Positions 13,001 through 24,895 of a DNA stretch of 64,000 nucleotides are shown piece by piece (the first letter of the stretch is position 1; every line of letters starts with the position of its first letter). A program made the position numbers and the translations under genes. A model generated the notes under the pieces. It was not told where the DNA came from. It searched no databases and worked only from the letters and a program-made list of their open reading frames with translations. The stretch spans positions 9,758,001 through 9,822,000 of the forward strand of contig JAQISU010000094.1 of the NCBI GenBank assembly GCA_029339505.1, written 5' to 3'. The DNA is from Unio delphinus (lineage: Eukaryota > Mollusca > Bivalvia > Unionida > Unionidae).

Positions 13001-13401
13001 TTGCATTGAGGTGTCTAACGTTTAAAAAGCAAATTATTGCATTAATGTTATTCTTGAGGCAGGCTGGCTTACTTTCACTATCGACTAAATAGTGGATTTC
13101 TGTCAAATTTTCATGGCCAATTTGAGACTTTATACCTTTTAAACCTTAAAAGCATAGCTAAAATGAACTAATAGTGGGCATAATTCAGCAGCTATAATTA
13201 AACTTAAGAAATGACTGGTAACTGTCTCAGGAAAACTACATATCATTAGAGAGAACATTAAAGTTTGTATAGCAAACCCAGTCTATCTCAACTGATTCAA
13301 TAACCTCTTAATTGCTCTATTAATGTAAGATAATTCAGCATTGTTTACAATCCGTTTTGCTATTAGAGAATCTCTGGAGTATTTTTATTCAATTTTACAT
13401 A
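10016..13401. other. Intron 1 sequence without recognised genes
   Basis: About 3.4 kb of AT-rich DNA in glucosidase intron 1. A 21 base direct duplication (AGCCTTCACCTTTGACCTTA) occurs near 12430-12486. I see no exon-like protein segment, RNA gene or transposon terminus. Confidence 0.5.
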
Positions 13402-13720
13402 CCGTATATACTCGCGTATAAGCCGAGATATTTAGGACAAAAATAAGACCTGGAAGAAGGGGGGTCGGCTTATCTGCGGGTCAAGTTCCAAACCTGAAAT
13501 TTATAATGCTTTTTCCTCTCGATTTCCAATATTTATTGTTTCCGTCGATCGCCGAATATGAGATCACATGCCTAATGATGCCACATGGCTTGATAAGATT
13601 TGTCCTGACGTGAAGTAAAACAAATATTTTTTTTCTAACATAAGTGGTAGGATAATGAATGAAAAACATGTTTTTAACGTACTTGACGTCTATTTGACAG
13701 ATGTCCATCCACCAGAAAAT

Positions 13721-14140
13721 ACAGCCATACGTGTTATTTGAACCACGCAAATACGTGTATTTTCCAAAAGAACTGCCATATTAGTAATCTCTATTCAAGT
13801 ATTTAACCCTCAGCTAATCAGTAATAATTAAACTCTACGGTTTCGTAGAAATGCACGCTAGTTTATTTCAGTGTAAATATGAAAAGAATCTACGTGAAAA
13901 AAATAAAAGAATTACGATACTGATGGTATACAGCCATACGTGTTATTTGAACTACGGAGATACGTGTATTTTCCAAAAGAACCGCCATATTAATAATCTC
14001 TGGTCAAGTATTTATCCCTCAGCTAATCAGTAATAATGAAACTCTACGGTTTCGTAGAAATGCACGCTAGCCTATTTCAGTGTAAATATGAAAAGAATCT
14101 ACGTAAAAAGAAATAAAAGAATTACGATACTGAAGGTATA
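13721..14140. repeat. 209 bp tandem duplication inside the pogo-like element
   Basis: Two copies (13721-13929 and 13930-about 14140) run in parallel from ACAGCCATACGTGTTATTTG to GAATTACGATACTGA, with roughly 15 differences by eye. Confidence 0.9.
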
Positions 14141-14812
14141 TACGACAAACATTTTGATCGAGAGTAGAAATACATGTATGACAGTCTTCGAGAAACAATA
14201 GCGAGAGGCTCCATAGGGTTTTGTTGCGCGCACGCTTAGGAACGGCAAATAACAGTGCAATATACGAGTCAGCGTGAATAATTATAAAACAATATAATTT
14301 GTTGGATTTCTTTGACACGTGTTTTAGAAGTAATCGGGAGCCACAGTTTATATACAACTATTGTTTAGTTGTTTGTAAAGCAAAGTGGTTTGTTAGTGGA
14401 AGATTGTTGTACAATAGCTACCATATGCTTAATCTGTGGTAAATGCCTCGGGGATAATAGGTTTGTTTTGTTGCACAATGCCAATGACTTAACTAATAGA
14501 TGCCAACTCTCAGATGTATTGTTTAATGAGATATGGTAGTGGACATGGTTTCTGCTCAAAGTTATAAACTGTCACAATACTTGAATAATGTCCACGCTGA
14601 AACCAATCATAGTTTGATCGATTGAATCACACTACCCGTAGTTTAATAAACACAACACAAATAACAATGACAAATAATTATCAAATACGAATTGAAAACC
14701 AACCACACATAGAAATAATTACAGGATAAGGTATATAAATAGTATACTACTAATGAAAGATATTATTTCAGTTTAATCTCTGTAGAAGTTTATGTTCAAT
14801 TCAATCGGATAA

Positions 14813-15054
14813 AATGAATAGTGTTGGAAGTAAAAGATAGCGGTCTGCTTATGATGCAGCATTCAAACTTAAAGTTATTGAATATGCAGAAGCAAATAAC
14901 AACTGTGCTGCAGCACGCTAATTTGTTGTGAACGAGAAGCAAGTACGGGGGGGGGGGGGGACGACGTATATGATGAAAGCACGCCCGTAACAGAAGCCGA
15001 GTTTCGTGAACTGTTTGGCGAGTCTGATACAGAGCCCGATTTTGAAGGATTCTA
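14813..15054 (+). pseudogene. Remnant of pogo-like transposase: HTH start fused to C-terminal tail
   Basis: From the ATG at 14813 the frame gives MNSVGSKR, a stop, then RSAYDAAFKLKVIEYAEANN and CAAAR, a second stop and FVVNEKQVR, the start of the psq/Brinker-like helix-turn-helix that opens many pogo-type transposases. It then runs into a 14 base G tract (14947-14960). Immediately after comes an acidic tail, EFRELFGESDTEPDFEGF with a stop at about 15052-15054, which resembles the C-terminal end of the same proteins. The DDE catalytic core (normally about 300 residues) is absent, so the gene is dead by deletion plus two stops. Confidence 0.75.
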
Positions 15055-15363
15055 AAAGTGATCGAACTTTTATATTTCATGATTTTAGAATGATGATTAA
15101 TTAAATTTCCATTAAGACTTAACACTTCAGAATTGTTTTTATTTCAACATATAAACTAGATTTCTTTCTTTTATTTTATTTAATAATGTGATTTACCTAA
15201 ATAAACGTATTCAGAACTCACTTTGTGCATCTTGTGATGTACCGTTTGTATAAAAATTATGAGTCGGCTTATACGCGGGTCATGCACTTTATACCACTTT
15301 TACCAATTCAGTTTGGGGGGTCGGCTTATACGCGAACCGGCTTATACGCGAGTATATACGGTA

Positions 15364-16387
15364 TACACTAATTCCAATTATGTTCCAATTATCTTGGATT
15401 GGTTTTATTTATCAAAAGTACATACTTATGAAAGGATGGAGAAACAATTTTGTACTTGCTGAAATATCTGTCATAAGTTGAAAGTCGGTATAGATCACTT
15501 TAACTAAGGGAAAATACAAAACTTTCCCAGTTCTGGAGTGGTGTCTGTTAATAATCATACAGGTACTTAGAAGAACCTAAATTCTGGTTGGACAAGTTAA
15601 TGGTTTGGGGGGTGAAGTTTCATGTTGTTTAAATGTCTTACCCAGTAAATCTAGTCTCAGTTTTGCAAGAGGAAAAATCTTAACTCTGAGAAGACTAGCA
15701 AGTATTCTCTTGTAAAAACTGTACAAGGCACATGTAGTGGAAGTCTTTTGAGACACATAACCAAAGGTGTAAAGAGATGATTCTGTAAATGGGGAAAAGA
15801 GAACAGTATCTTGATTTTCTACATTATTTTTCCTTGACATGAGTCTTAAAATAATTATTTGAATTTAGATGTCACTGGAATCATGTATGCTAGGAACTGA
15901 TTATTATTGAATTTGTAGGCTGTTTATTCCAATGCAACTGACAAGTCAAGTTGATTCTGGAGGGTGGCAACAACCAAATCAGGTTACTCAAACGTGATGG
16001 ACAGTTAAGTTTGAAATCCTCACTTGATTCAAAATAAAGATTAACCACATCTAAGTAAACAGAACTGTTAATTTAAATTTAGACATTAAATTAATATATT
16101 TCTAGCAGAAGTGTACCATTGGTCTTGCACAGGTTTTTTGTTGCTGTCTGATTAAATAGTTATATTCAACACACAGGACTTCATGTTGTTCCATTCATTC
16201 CAGCCATAAATGTCATAATTGTAATCTGCACCATTACATGGACGTTAATAACCAACCATTAAAGGTAATCTAAATAATCTAAATAAAACCCCACCACTAT
16301 ACCAAGATACAATACATCTTGTATACTGAGCATATACCAATGATACAATAAATTGTGTTGGCTGAACACATGGCAAACATTTAATAT
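15364..16387. other. Intron 1 spacer without recognised feature
   Basis: Intronic DNA between the pogo-like element and a SINE; nothing recognisable on either strand. Confidence 0.5.
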
Positions 16388-16677
16388 TGTAGGCTCAGTT
16401 GTTGTTGTTGTTGTTGTTGTTGTTGTAGGGTTTAACTACATTTTTCAGCACATGATAGGCTGGCTATACATGGCAAACAGAATTATTAGTGGAGGAAGAT
16501 CCCCGGAGAACCCCCAGAAAGAACCACCGACCCATGAGAAGCTACTGGCAAGATTTCTCACAGAACTACATTAAGCCAAATCTAAGACTCAAACTTACGC
16601 AGAGGTGAGATGGCAGTGATCCGTAACAGACAACGCTTTGGACCACTCTGCCACTCGGGGCCCCCTGTAGGCTCAGT
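16388..16677 (-). mobile_element. SINE family B copy with 12 bp target duplication, minus strand
   Basis: Body 16400-16665, flanked by TGTAGGCTCAGT at 16388-16399 and 16666-16677. On the minus strand it runs from GGGGCCCCGAGTGGCAGAGT (tRNA-like head) to a (CAA)n tail, seen on the plus strand as (TTG)n at 16398-16428. Internal blocks shared with other copies include CATGGGTCGGTGGTTC, GGTTCT.CCTCCACTAATA and CTGAAAAATG.GTTAAACCC. An independent insertion in glucosidase intron 1. Confidence 0.88.
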
Positions 16678-16913
16678 ACATGGCAACGATGCAATATTGT
16701 TGACTGCGTACAAGCTAATTTTATTTAGATATAATAAATTCTGTATGCTTATCACATGGCAAAGATGCAATAAATGTTGACTTGTTGAAATGTTTATGTG
16801 TCTATAATTTGTTTTTGTCCCTTATTGTCATTAAATTGGAAAAACATGAAAACGATGTCTTTTTGGCCTTCCTGAGGTCGTATCTTCATAATGGGCTAAG
16901 AGCTAAGACTGAA

Positions 16914-16994
16914 GTGCATTTATCAGGCATGCACAGTATGGCATAACCCAACAAGTGCATTTATCAGGCATGCACAGTATGGCATAACCCAATG
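16914..16994. repeat. 41 bp direct tandem duplication
   Basis: AAGTGCATTTATCAGGCATG and the following 20 bases occur twice back to back without visible change. Confidence 0.95.
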
Positions 16995-17589
16995 CACATC
17001 AAAACAGACAGGTCAACCTATAAGCCACACTGAGAAAAACCACATGTGCTTCATCTGACAGCATGAAGCAGGTAACATTACCAGTGTTAAAAATCAACCA
17101 CAGAGTAAGTGTGCATTTCTATCCCATTTATTACTGTCTTTATTACAATTATCCTTACAGTATTCAAATTAATGTAAACAAAAGCATATGATAATGATAT
17201 GATAATGAGGAAATGATTGCTAGTTAAGCCACTTCACAGGAATGTTCAAGCACCAGTCTTCTATTTCTATAAAGTTTGCACTTAAGGACTCATTAAATAT
17301 GATGCATGGAAAGTAAGCTAGCTAAATGAATACAAGCCCATTAATATCAATAGCAAAATAACATCAATCCATTCAACAAGGTTTTTGGCAATATACTGAT
17401 TTATTATCTGTAAGCATTGCAGATGTTTTGAGTAAAGGTGGAATGATGTCTTTCATAAGAAATAAAATGAGGGGGGGGGGGGTAGTAATAACATGACAAT
17501 GTTACATCCTATTCATGTTATAGCAAAGCATCCTTAAATAGTGACTGTAGTAAAAGAAAGGTAAGCAAATCTCTAACTTCTTGCATCTC
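16995..17589. other. Intron 1 spacer with a 12 G tract
   Basis: No gene or mobile element recognised. A run of 12 G occurs at 17471-17482. Confidence 0.5.
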
Positions 17590-17960
17590 TTTCAACATTC
17601 TTCTGACCAATGAAATCATGTTACAAGCATTCCACATTCTTTTGACCAATGAAATCTTCTTACAAGCATTCCACATTCTTCTGACCAATGAAATCATGTT
17701 ACAAGCATTCCACATTCTTTTGACCAATGAAATCTTCTTACAAGCATTCCACATTCTTCTGACCAATGAAATCATGTTACAAGCATTCCACATTCTTTTG
17801 ACCAATGAAATCTTCTTACAAGCATTCCACATTCTTCTGACCAATAAAATCATGTTACAAGCATTCCATATTCTTCTGACCATAGAAATCATGTTTCAAG
17901 CATTCACCATTCTTCTGACCATATACATCACGCTACAAGCATTCAACATTTTCATTCTCC
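17590..17960. repeat. 30 bp minisatellite organised as 60 bp dimers
   Basis: Units of CATTCTTCTGACCAATGAAA plus TCATGTTACAAG alternate strictly with TCTTCTTACAAG units between 17600 and 17850, making a 60 bp dimer repeated four times, then degenerate monomers to 17960. Open frames on both strands follow from the 30 base period. Confidence 0.93.
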
Positions 17961-20128
17961 AGCTTTGCAAAATGATCAGACATATTTTGTGTTTAACTGG
18001 GTAATGAATCACATGTTTTGAAGTGTGAAGTGTTTCAGTCAGACTGTTAAATGTCATTGTGTTTTAAATAGAACCATTTTTGTCAATGCCAATACAAACC
18101 CAATCCTCATCAGCAGAACAGCCCATGATGCTAAAGCATCCTTGTTTTTCTTATACAAGAGCCTTGGCCTCTATCATGTATACCATTACTCCAAAATACA
18201 GATAACACCATGGGGATGAAAAACAAGGTATTATAATTCTGTTCCTAAAACAGACTACTTTCTTTTAGTACCAAAACATGATATATATGGCAGATTACAG
18301 TATAAGGCAGCCACTTTAAATACGAGCTGTCCACATGGGCCAAAAAAAAGGCTCAGGTGACTACCCTTCATACAAATATGTAGTGCTCACAAAGAGGTAT
18401 CACTTTACTGTAATTCTACTGTAAACAGCAACTGAAACTATACCTTAAAAATCAAGAGACACAAATGGGTCTAGATTGCTTACCTGCATGACATCTACAT
18501 TTCTCACCCATGCAACAGAGAAATCTTGCTGTTTTGCTAAACTTACTTTTCTTATCTCAATCTAGCCATCTAAGACCAGTCATGTCAGTCAATGTGTCCA
18601 TGCACTTAGAACTACTTTTATAAAAAGAAACCCTTGTAGTCTTCTGCTGTACCTGACACAGTTGCTCTAAAGATCAAACAACAACAACAAAGATAAAACA
18701 AAAACAAAGTAACTTAAGGTCAATCCATCTTTGATAAAACACCATACACAAATATTTCTAGAGAGACATAGCCATGCATGCATATGATGTTGAGCTTTTT
18801 TGTATTATTGTAGTTCTTTCATCAGCAAAATATACATGAAAATTCAGTAAATACCTGAATGGAAATCTAAGCCTGTTAATTGATCACAAATGAGAATTTG
18901 ATACATTGTATTTGCAAGAGATTTCCAAATCTAATTAGGCCTAATTTCTCTTCTACCTTGGTCCCTCTTCTAATATATTTGGTGAACAGTGAATTTATTT
19001 AACGGAAGGTTATGTGGTTACCAGTTCAGATGTACCTTATGAAAAGAATGCTGCAACTAATCAGTATCATTTGGTGCATCCTTGGATTTTGCCCTTTATG
19101 AAAATTAATTTGCTGATCCACTTGAATTTAGAGTGACCAACTAGTTACTACACCAATGTTATTAAAAGATGACCTCACAACTAGTTACTACACCAATGTT
19201 ATTAAAAGATGACCTCACAAGTAGCAAAACCTGTTGGAAACTATTGACCAAGATTTGTCAATCAAGCCAACATGTGATGCATAGCTATTTTGCGTAATTG
19301 GCATTGCATTGGACACTGTCTGTCAAAACTGCATTATTCTAAAAGTAAACTTTTCATTAGTCATTCACTTTTGAATCTAGTGTTATATTCTGAATGTGCT
19401 TTTGGGTCAAATGTTACTTAACAGGCATTTTTTTTTAAACCTTTTGAGTAATGACAAGGATTACAGAAGCATCCTAATTAACTTTAACTCCTGGTATCAG
19501 TTGTAAACAATGGAGAATGGAAATGGTTGGACAAAGTGCTGCATGATGCCAACTAAAAGGTCCACCCACCCACCCCATCCCAGGCATGGTACCGTGAAGG
19601 GCATCGTGGCACACAAGAAAAAGATTATGATGCAGAGCGTCCGAAAACTGTAAAAGCCTAACAATATAAATTACTGTGGCATTCTCTTGTATTGGCAATA
19701 TAGAACTCACTAAGATTTATTCAGTTACAAAATTCAATGTATCTGTGATAAACAGTACCTGATAAAGACCTAAACTTAAATATTTAATAAAAGGTCATAT
19801 TCATTACACAGCCTACTTTTGTATTCACACAGATATCACTCTTAAACATCTCACATGGCTCACAGCAGTACAACTACTACAACAACAAGAATAAACTCTT
19901 GAGATAAAAAAATGGAAACGTCTTGTCAAACCATTCTTGAAGTGGACATAGGTGCCAATCAGGTAAACCCAATGGGGTCCTTTAGAGTACTGCAAAGGCA
20001 TGTGTCATACTCATGTGACCACTTTCCTACCAACACCTTTGACCTTGTAGGTAAAGGACTTTACTATATATAAGGTGTCGGGATCTGGGTAAACTGTCAT
20101 CAAAATATCTGCAGGTATTTTTAAAGTT
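17961..20128. other. Intron 1 sequence without recognised genes
   Basis: About 2.2 kb of intronic DNA. It includes a 40 bp direct tandem duplication at 19138-19219 (ACTAGTTACTACACCAATGT core). No exon-like or RNA-gene signal seen. Confidence 0.5.
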
Positions 20129-20172
20129 GCTGCTTTACGGTTTAATGCCATTTTTCAGCACACGATATACTA
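20129..20172 (-). mobile_element. SINE family B fragment
   Basis: The segment GGTTTAATGCCATTTTTCAG followed by CACACGATA matches the tail-proximal part of the SINE B copies at 16430 and 52098; the rest is missing. Confidence 0.6.
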
Positions 20173-20219
20173 TATATGGTGAAGTAACAGCCTAGATAAG
20201 GAAATTAGACTTGACTATA

Positions 20220-20221
<2 letters not shown>

Positions 20222-20311
<90 letters not shown>
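20222..20311. repeat. (TA)n followed by (CA)n microsatellite
   Basis: About 36 TA units run into about 10 CA units, directly abutting the left end of the inverted-repeat element at 20312. Confidence 0.97.
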
Positions 20312-21476
20312 GAGTCGGCTCCAGATATATGCATATTTTACAACTGCATATTCCGCCTTATTGCATAGCTTTGTGCTGGTCCCGATTTGTTACCATTGTT
20401 TTCAGTGGATATCAATTTCGGACAAATGCATATTGTCTATATGCATATTTCGCATTATTGCATGAATTTTTCTGGTCTGAACATGCATTATTATGTGTTA
20501 AGTTGCTTCGGATAACTGCATTGTTCAAAATTGTTCCTTTCAAAATGAAAACAAAGTGATACCGAACATTGGCGGTCAAGGTTGATTAACCCTTTGAACC
20601 CGACAGGCTGGTTTACCGGCCTATTGTAACGGTGTATATACTCGAAAGGCCGGTATACCGGCCTCGCTATCTACCATCATAACTCGACAGATACCGGCCT
20701 GTGTTACGTTATTTGCTAGATTCACTATAGAATTGTCAAAATTTGCCAGGGAGGCTCGGGTTAGGGTGCTGAAATATGGGGGAGATTAGGGTTCAAAGGG
20801 TTAATGAGATATGCTGTTAATATTAACATCACAGCTACTAGATCTCCGTTGGTCACCTGGAGGCATTAGCTCTCTGACTCTCTGTTGATCATCAGGAGAT
20901 GCGATAGTAGACAACCATAATAATTAACCAAGCATGGTCGATGGCTTTAACACACTTTGTAGATCACCAGTAAGGGGAGGGCGGGGGCAATACAAACATA
21001 TTAACTGAACATTTTCTACGACTTTATTGTTTATTTGATTCCCCGCACCTGTGGGTGGTCTTCCAGTTCGACAAACTCGCATAGCATTGGACAGCACATT
21101 AATGGATAATCCAATGTATCAAACTTTGAACTTTCACGTACGTAAAGAAATGGATTAAAATGGAATATGTAGAACTATATAATACTGAGTTCAACAAAAT
21201 GATAAAAGGATAATAATTATGTATGTTTATGATGAAAGGGTTTGTTGTCGATGCCACTGCATATGTATTCAAACATATATATTGTCTATTTTATTAAATG
21301 CCTAGTTTAACCTGAATCTATTTAAATGGGGGTTTCTTTCGGAGAAATAATGGGTATCAGTATGCATGCTGCACCAGATACACGCCATAACATGAACGCC
21401 GGCTTAGTGCACACACCGCCTAATTGCATATCATAGCATCGGTACCGACCGCCATGCATATAAGTGGAGCCGACTG
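20312..21476. mobile_element. Non-autonomous DNA transposon (about 1.17 kb) between two TA microsatellites
   Basis: The left end reads AGTCGGCTCCAGATATATGC and the right end, reverse-complemented, CAGTCGGCTCCACTTATATG, so inverted termini of about 22 bases with two differences and a shared GCAT continuation. TA follows the right end directly, compatible with a TA target (Tc1/mariner-type); on the left the flank has become a CA/TA microsatellite. No transposase frame inside. It carries the nested TTAA element at 20590-20800. Confidence 0.75.
20590..20800. mobile_element. piggyBac-like MITE, 211 bp, TTAA target duplication
   Basis: Perfect 12 base termini CCCTTTGAACCC / GGGTTCAAAGGG are each flanked by TTAA (20586-20589 and 20801-20804). 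TTAA plus CCC ends is the piggyBac signature, though other TTAA-using families exist. The interior is GC-richer than its surroundings and contains three TACCGGCCT motifs (near 20614, 20656 and 20691). It is nested inside the element at 20312-21476. Confidence 0.85.
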
Positions 21477-21481
21477 TATAT

Positions 21482-21594
<113 letters not shown>

Positions 21595-22887
21595 CTAAAG
21601 TTTCAGTGCAATACCTTCAGTTGTTCAAGAGTCAGCCAGCAGTCACTAATTTATATATCCTCTTGGTGTGACTTTTGAACTTTAGGTATAGTTCAACGAC
21701 ACAATCTAGCCTTGATTTATACTGCAGCAAACATTTCATTAAGATATCTTTAGTGGTTGAAAATTTATAATCTTGACAAGGATAATTTACATCGCTGTGA
21801 CCTTAACTTTGTGGCAAGGAGTGGGGCTATGGAGGTGACAGACCATATAGGCATAATATACAAATGAACAAAGTTTCATAAAAATATATCATCACAAATT
21901 TGTTGTGCTAAAAAAGGAAATGTCAATTGATGTACAAGCAGCAAATGTCAATGGATAGGCAACCAAGTGTTATGTATATTTAATTGCTCAATTGGTGCCC
22001 AAAACATAATCAAAACTATTAAAACATATTTGTCAGTTAATGTGTTATGTATATTTAATTTGCATTGTATGCTGGACTTGACCTTTTCCAAAATCACGTT
22101 TTTGTCAACTTGACTTGAATTATAGACTTTTTCTAATTTTATTCTTTAAACAGCTACATAGCTAAATTATTCTCTATCTGTATGGGACTAGGTCAGGATC
22201 TGGACTCCTGTACAATTTACCTGTTGTACCTTTCCAGGTTATATTATTATAATTTTAATAACAGACTATCTAATAACTAACATTTTATTTTGTAAAAAAA
22301 TAAGTAACTTTCTATAAAGTTAATTTTCATTAGGTAATTTTTAAAAAAAAGTTAATTGTGACCTGAGGTCGAGTAGAGGACTATAAAATCTTGTCACTGG
22401 AAAAAATTATTCATTCATATTTAAGATCTAGCAGAATCAATCTTTATTACTGTTGTGTCCAGAAGTTCTTTTGGACTGGATTTTATTTTTTTACATTATT
22501 TAGTTCAGTGAATATTTTCTCTGGAAATCCAACGCACTCATACAAAATAATATTCTTGGACAGAGACATTCACAGGATTTATAGTTAATTCAAACCTGGA
22601 ATTATATTACTGTGTTTCAACAAAAAGATTGTTGGTACAACAACATAATACAGGCCAACATAGACACAGCAACATCTTAAGTATTTGACTTAATTTGGAT
22701 TTCTACTAAAGTTTATTCAGAACTATACATTTTTTAGGACTTTTGTCTGTAATTTTAGGATCATTTTGGGATTTAATTCACAATACTATAAAAGTTCTTT
22801 CATTAGTTTTCACTCTTTTCTATACTAATAGTAAGAGCATGGACTCATAATAAATTAAATGAATGGTCTTGTGCTGACAGTTAGGAA
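21595..22887. other. Intron 1 sequence without recognised feature
   Basis: AT-rich intronic DNA, no recognisable gene, RNA or transposon end. Confidence 0.5.
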
Positions 22888-23265
22888 CTTACTCCATTTA
22901 ATAAAACAAAATCCCCTCACAACTAACTCCATTTAGTAGCATAAAATCCCCTCACAACTCACTCCATCTAGTAAACTAAAAACCCTCACAACTCACTCCA
23001 TCTAGTAAACTAAAAACCCTCACAACTCACTCCATCTAGTAAACTAAAAACCCTCACAACTCACTACATCTAGTAAACTAAAAATCCTCACAACTCACTC
23101 CATCTAGTAAACTAAAAACCCTCACAACTCACTCCATCTAGTAAACTAAAAACCCTCACAACTCACTCCATCTAGCAAACTAAAAACCCTCACAACTCAC
23201 TCCATCTAGTAAACTAAAAACCCTCACAGCTCACTCCCTCTGGTAACCCAAATCCCCTCACAACT
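22888..23265. repeat. 34 bp minisatellite, about 11 copies
   Basis: Nearly identical units of CCCTCACAACTCACTCCATC plus TAGTAAACTAAAAA; only scattered single-base variants and degenerate edge units. Confidence 0.95.
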
Positions 23266-24222
23266 CGGCTGTATTATGACCTTGTGCATTATAATAACTA
23301 GGTCCACGACTGTAGCAGTTCATCAAAAAAGTGAGGATGAAGTATTGATGACTCAATGAGGAGACAAACTAATTCAAAGAAAGACAAACAAATGGAAAGT
23401 GTCATATTTTTTCCAACTGTGCATATATAATAGAACTATATAATAGAACAAAAAATTATATGAGATCTTGAATTAAGTAAAACTCAAATAAAGGTCTGGC
23501 TTAAACTATAACCATGACCCAGGATAATAGAATAATATAACCTTGACCTGTTGATGCCTGCATCCCAGTTCATGAAGAAACTGGATCAAGGTGATGTGTA
23601 CTGTTTCTCCCACTTTAATATATAAGACATGAGGTTATTGATGCGTATCGTCAATGTACAAAAAAATACCTGGTTAGTTGGACTAAGCCTGTTCGACGAT
23701 ATTTTTCCTAAAACAAAATTATTTTTTTCAACAACATTAGGAGTCAGTGTTCATTCATTGAAAAATAGTTGGTAGTCTTATCGTAATAAAGACTGTGTAA
23801 TATTAAAATATGTCAATACCCTGAAGAAGGAACACATGCACAAAACCAATCCCAACATCTCTTAAATGATTAGCAGTGTTTGGTGGGTATTATGAATTCA
23901 TTAAAAAAAAAATGTCGGTTTACTGTAGGCAGACTTTTCGGGGGGGGGGGGGACTCTTGAGTTAGGAGCATCTACAACACAAAATTGAAACAAACACGCT
24001 AAAACAAAAGGATGAATTACAAAGTGGCATTAAATGATTAACACAGACCATTAAAATCAACTATTATTTGACAAAAGCATGAAATAGATTTATACTGTTG
24101 AGAAACCACAAATGCTTCACAACACAAACCTTGGTACCAGGTCAATGTAGAGTAACAACAAAATCGTATAATGTTTATGTTATTTGGTTATAAAATGTGT
24201 GTCCGCAAGATTATCGACTTAC
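23266..24222. other. Intron 1, exon-1-proximal part
   Basis: Intronic DNA next to the exon 1 donor, with a 13 G run at 23940-23952. Nothing else recognised. Confidence 0.5.
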
Positions 24223-24353
24223 CAATTGCCGTCCACAGAATAATCTTCCCTTACGGTGCCCCACTGTCTCTCTGAAAGATAGGGTCCCCATCGCTTCCAG
24301 TTCTTTAATCTCAGTTTGTCTTCTTTCAACCGTTTCTTCTCTATTGCTGCCAT
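24223..24353 (-). CDS. Exon 1 of GH63-like glucosidase (start codon to donor)
   Basis: The ATG at 24353-24351 (minus) opens 43 codons plus 2 bases, starting [20 protein letters not shown] and ending DYSVDGN, then a GTAAGT donor at 24222-24217. Upstream in frame a TAA is met with no other Met between, so this is the first usable start in the exon. The basic, lysine-rich start followed by [17 protein letters not shown] matches the first 40 residues of bacterial GH63-like glucosidases from memory. The split codon is completed by the first base of exon 2, giving [12 protein letters not shown]. The transcription start and 5' UTR lie at higher coordinates; I could not identify a core promoter. Confidence 0.85.
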
Positions 24354-24832
24354 ACCAGCGAGAATACGAATTCCTTTGTACACATGTGTTTACGTAAGAT
24401 AGACGTTAAGTATTTCTGACAGCAAGACACTCTTGTTTCAGCACATGTTGATCACGTGGTACAAATAAGTTGTGGATGAGACCATTGTATGAGAGGTAAA
24501 TGAGATTCAGATAAAAAATAATGGTAAGTATATAGGTATTATTTTCTGGTGCATGATGAATTCACTTTCTGTACTACAACATTATATGTAATGTTCCTAT
24601 TATTTCATAGTATTTCATGTCCATTTCTTCGACATCAATGCAGATTGTTTAGGACTAACCTAATTTTGATTTATACAAACTTCCCTGCAGTACCATAAAT
24701 GGGCTAATTCCAAAAACTCCACAACGGTCAATGATCCGGTACAATAAGTATCGTAAAAAATGTGTCAAAAAAAACAAATGTCAGACGCAAAACACTTCAA
24801 TTACTGCATCTAATTTTATATTGGCAAGGCAG

Positions 24833-24895
<63 letters not shown>

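Larger units (their letters stand above)
13402..15361 (+). mobile_element. Pogo/Tigger-like transposon, internally deleted (1,960 bp)
   Basis: Terminal inverted repeats of about 24 bases (CCGTATATACTCGCGTATAA at the left, its reverse complement ending at 15361) are flanked by a TA dinucleotide at both ends (13400-13401, 15362-15363), the Tc1/mariner-pogo target. A second internal copy of the end motif (TCGGCTTATACGCG) lies at 15265 and 15321. The interior keeps only the two ends of a transposase gene (see separate entry) plus a 209 bp tandem duplication. Non-autonomous derivative within glucosidase intron 1. Confidence 0.9.

Noticed and set aside
17518..18004. Overlapping frames of 124 and 128 codons on opposite strands
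   Set aside because: Produced by the 30 bp minisatellite; composition is that of the repeat only.
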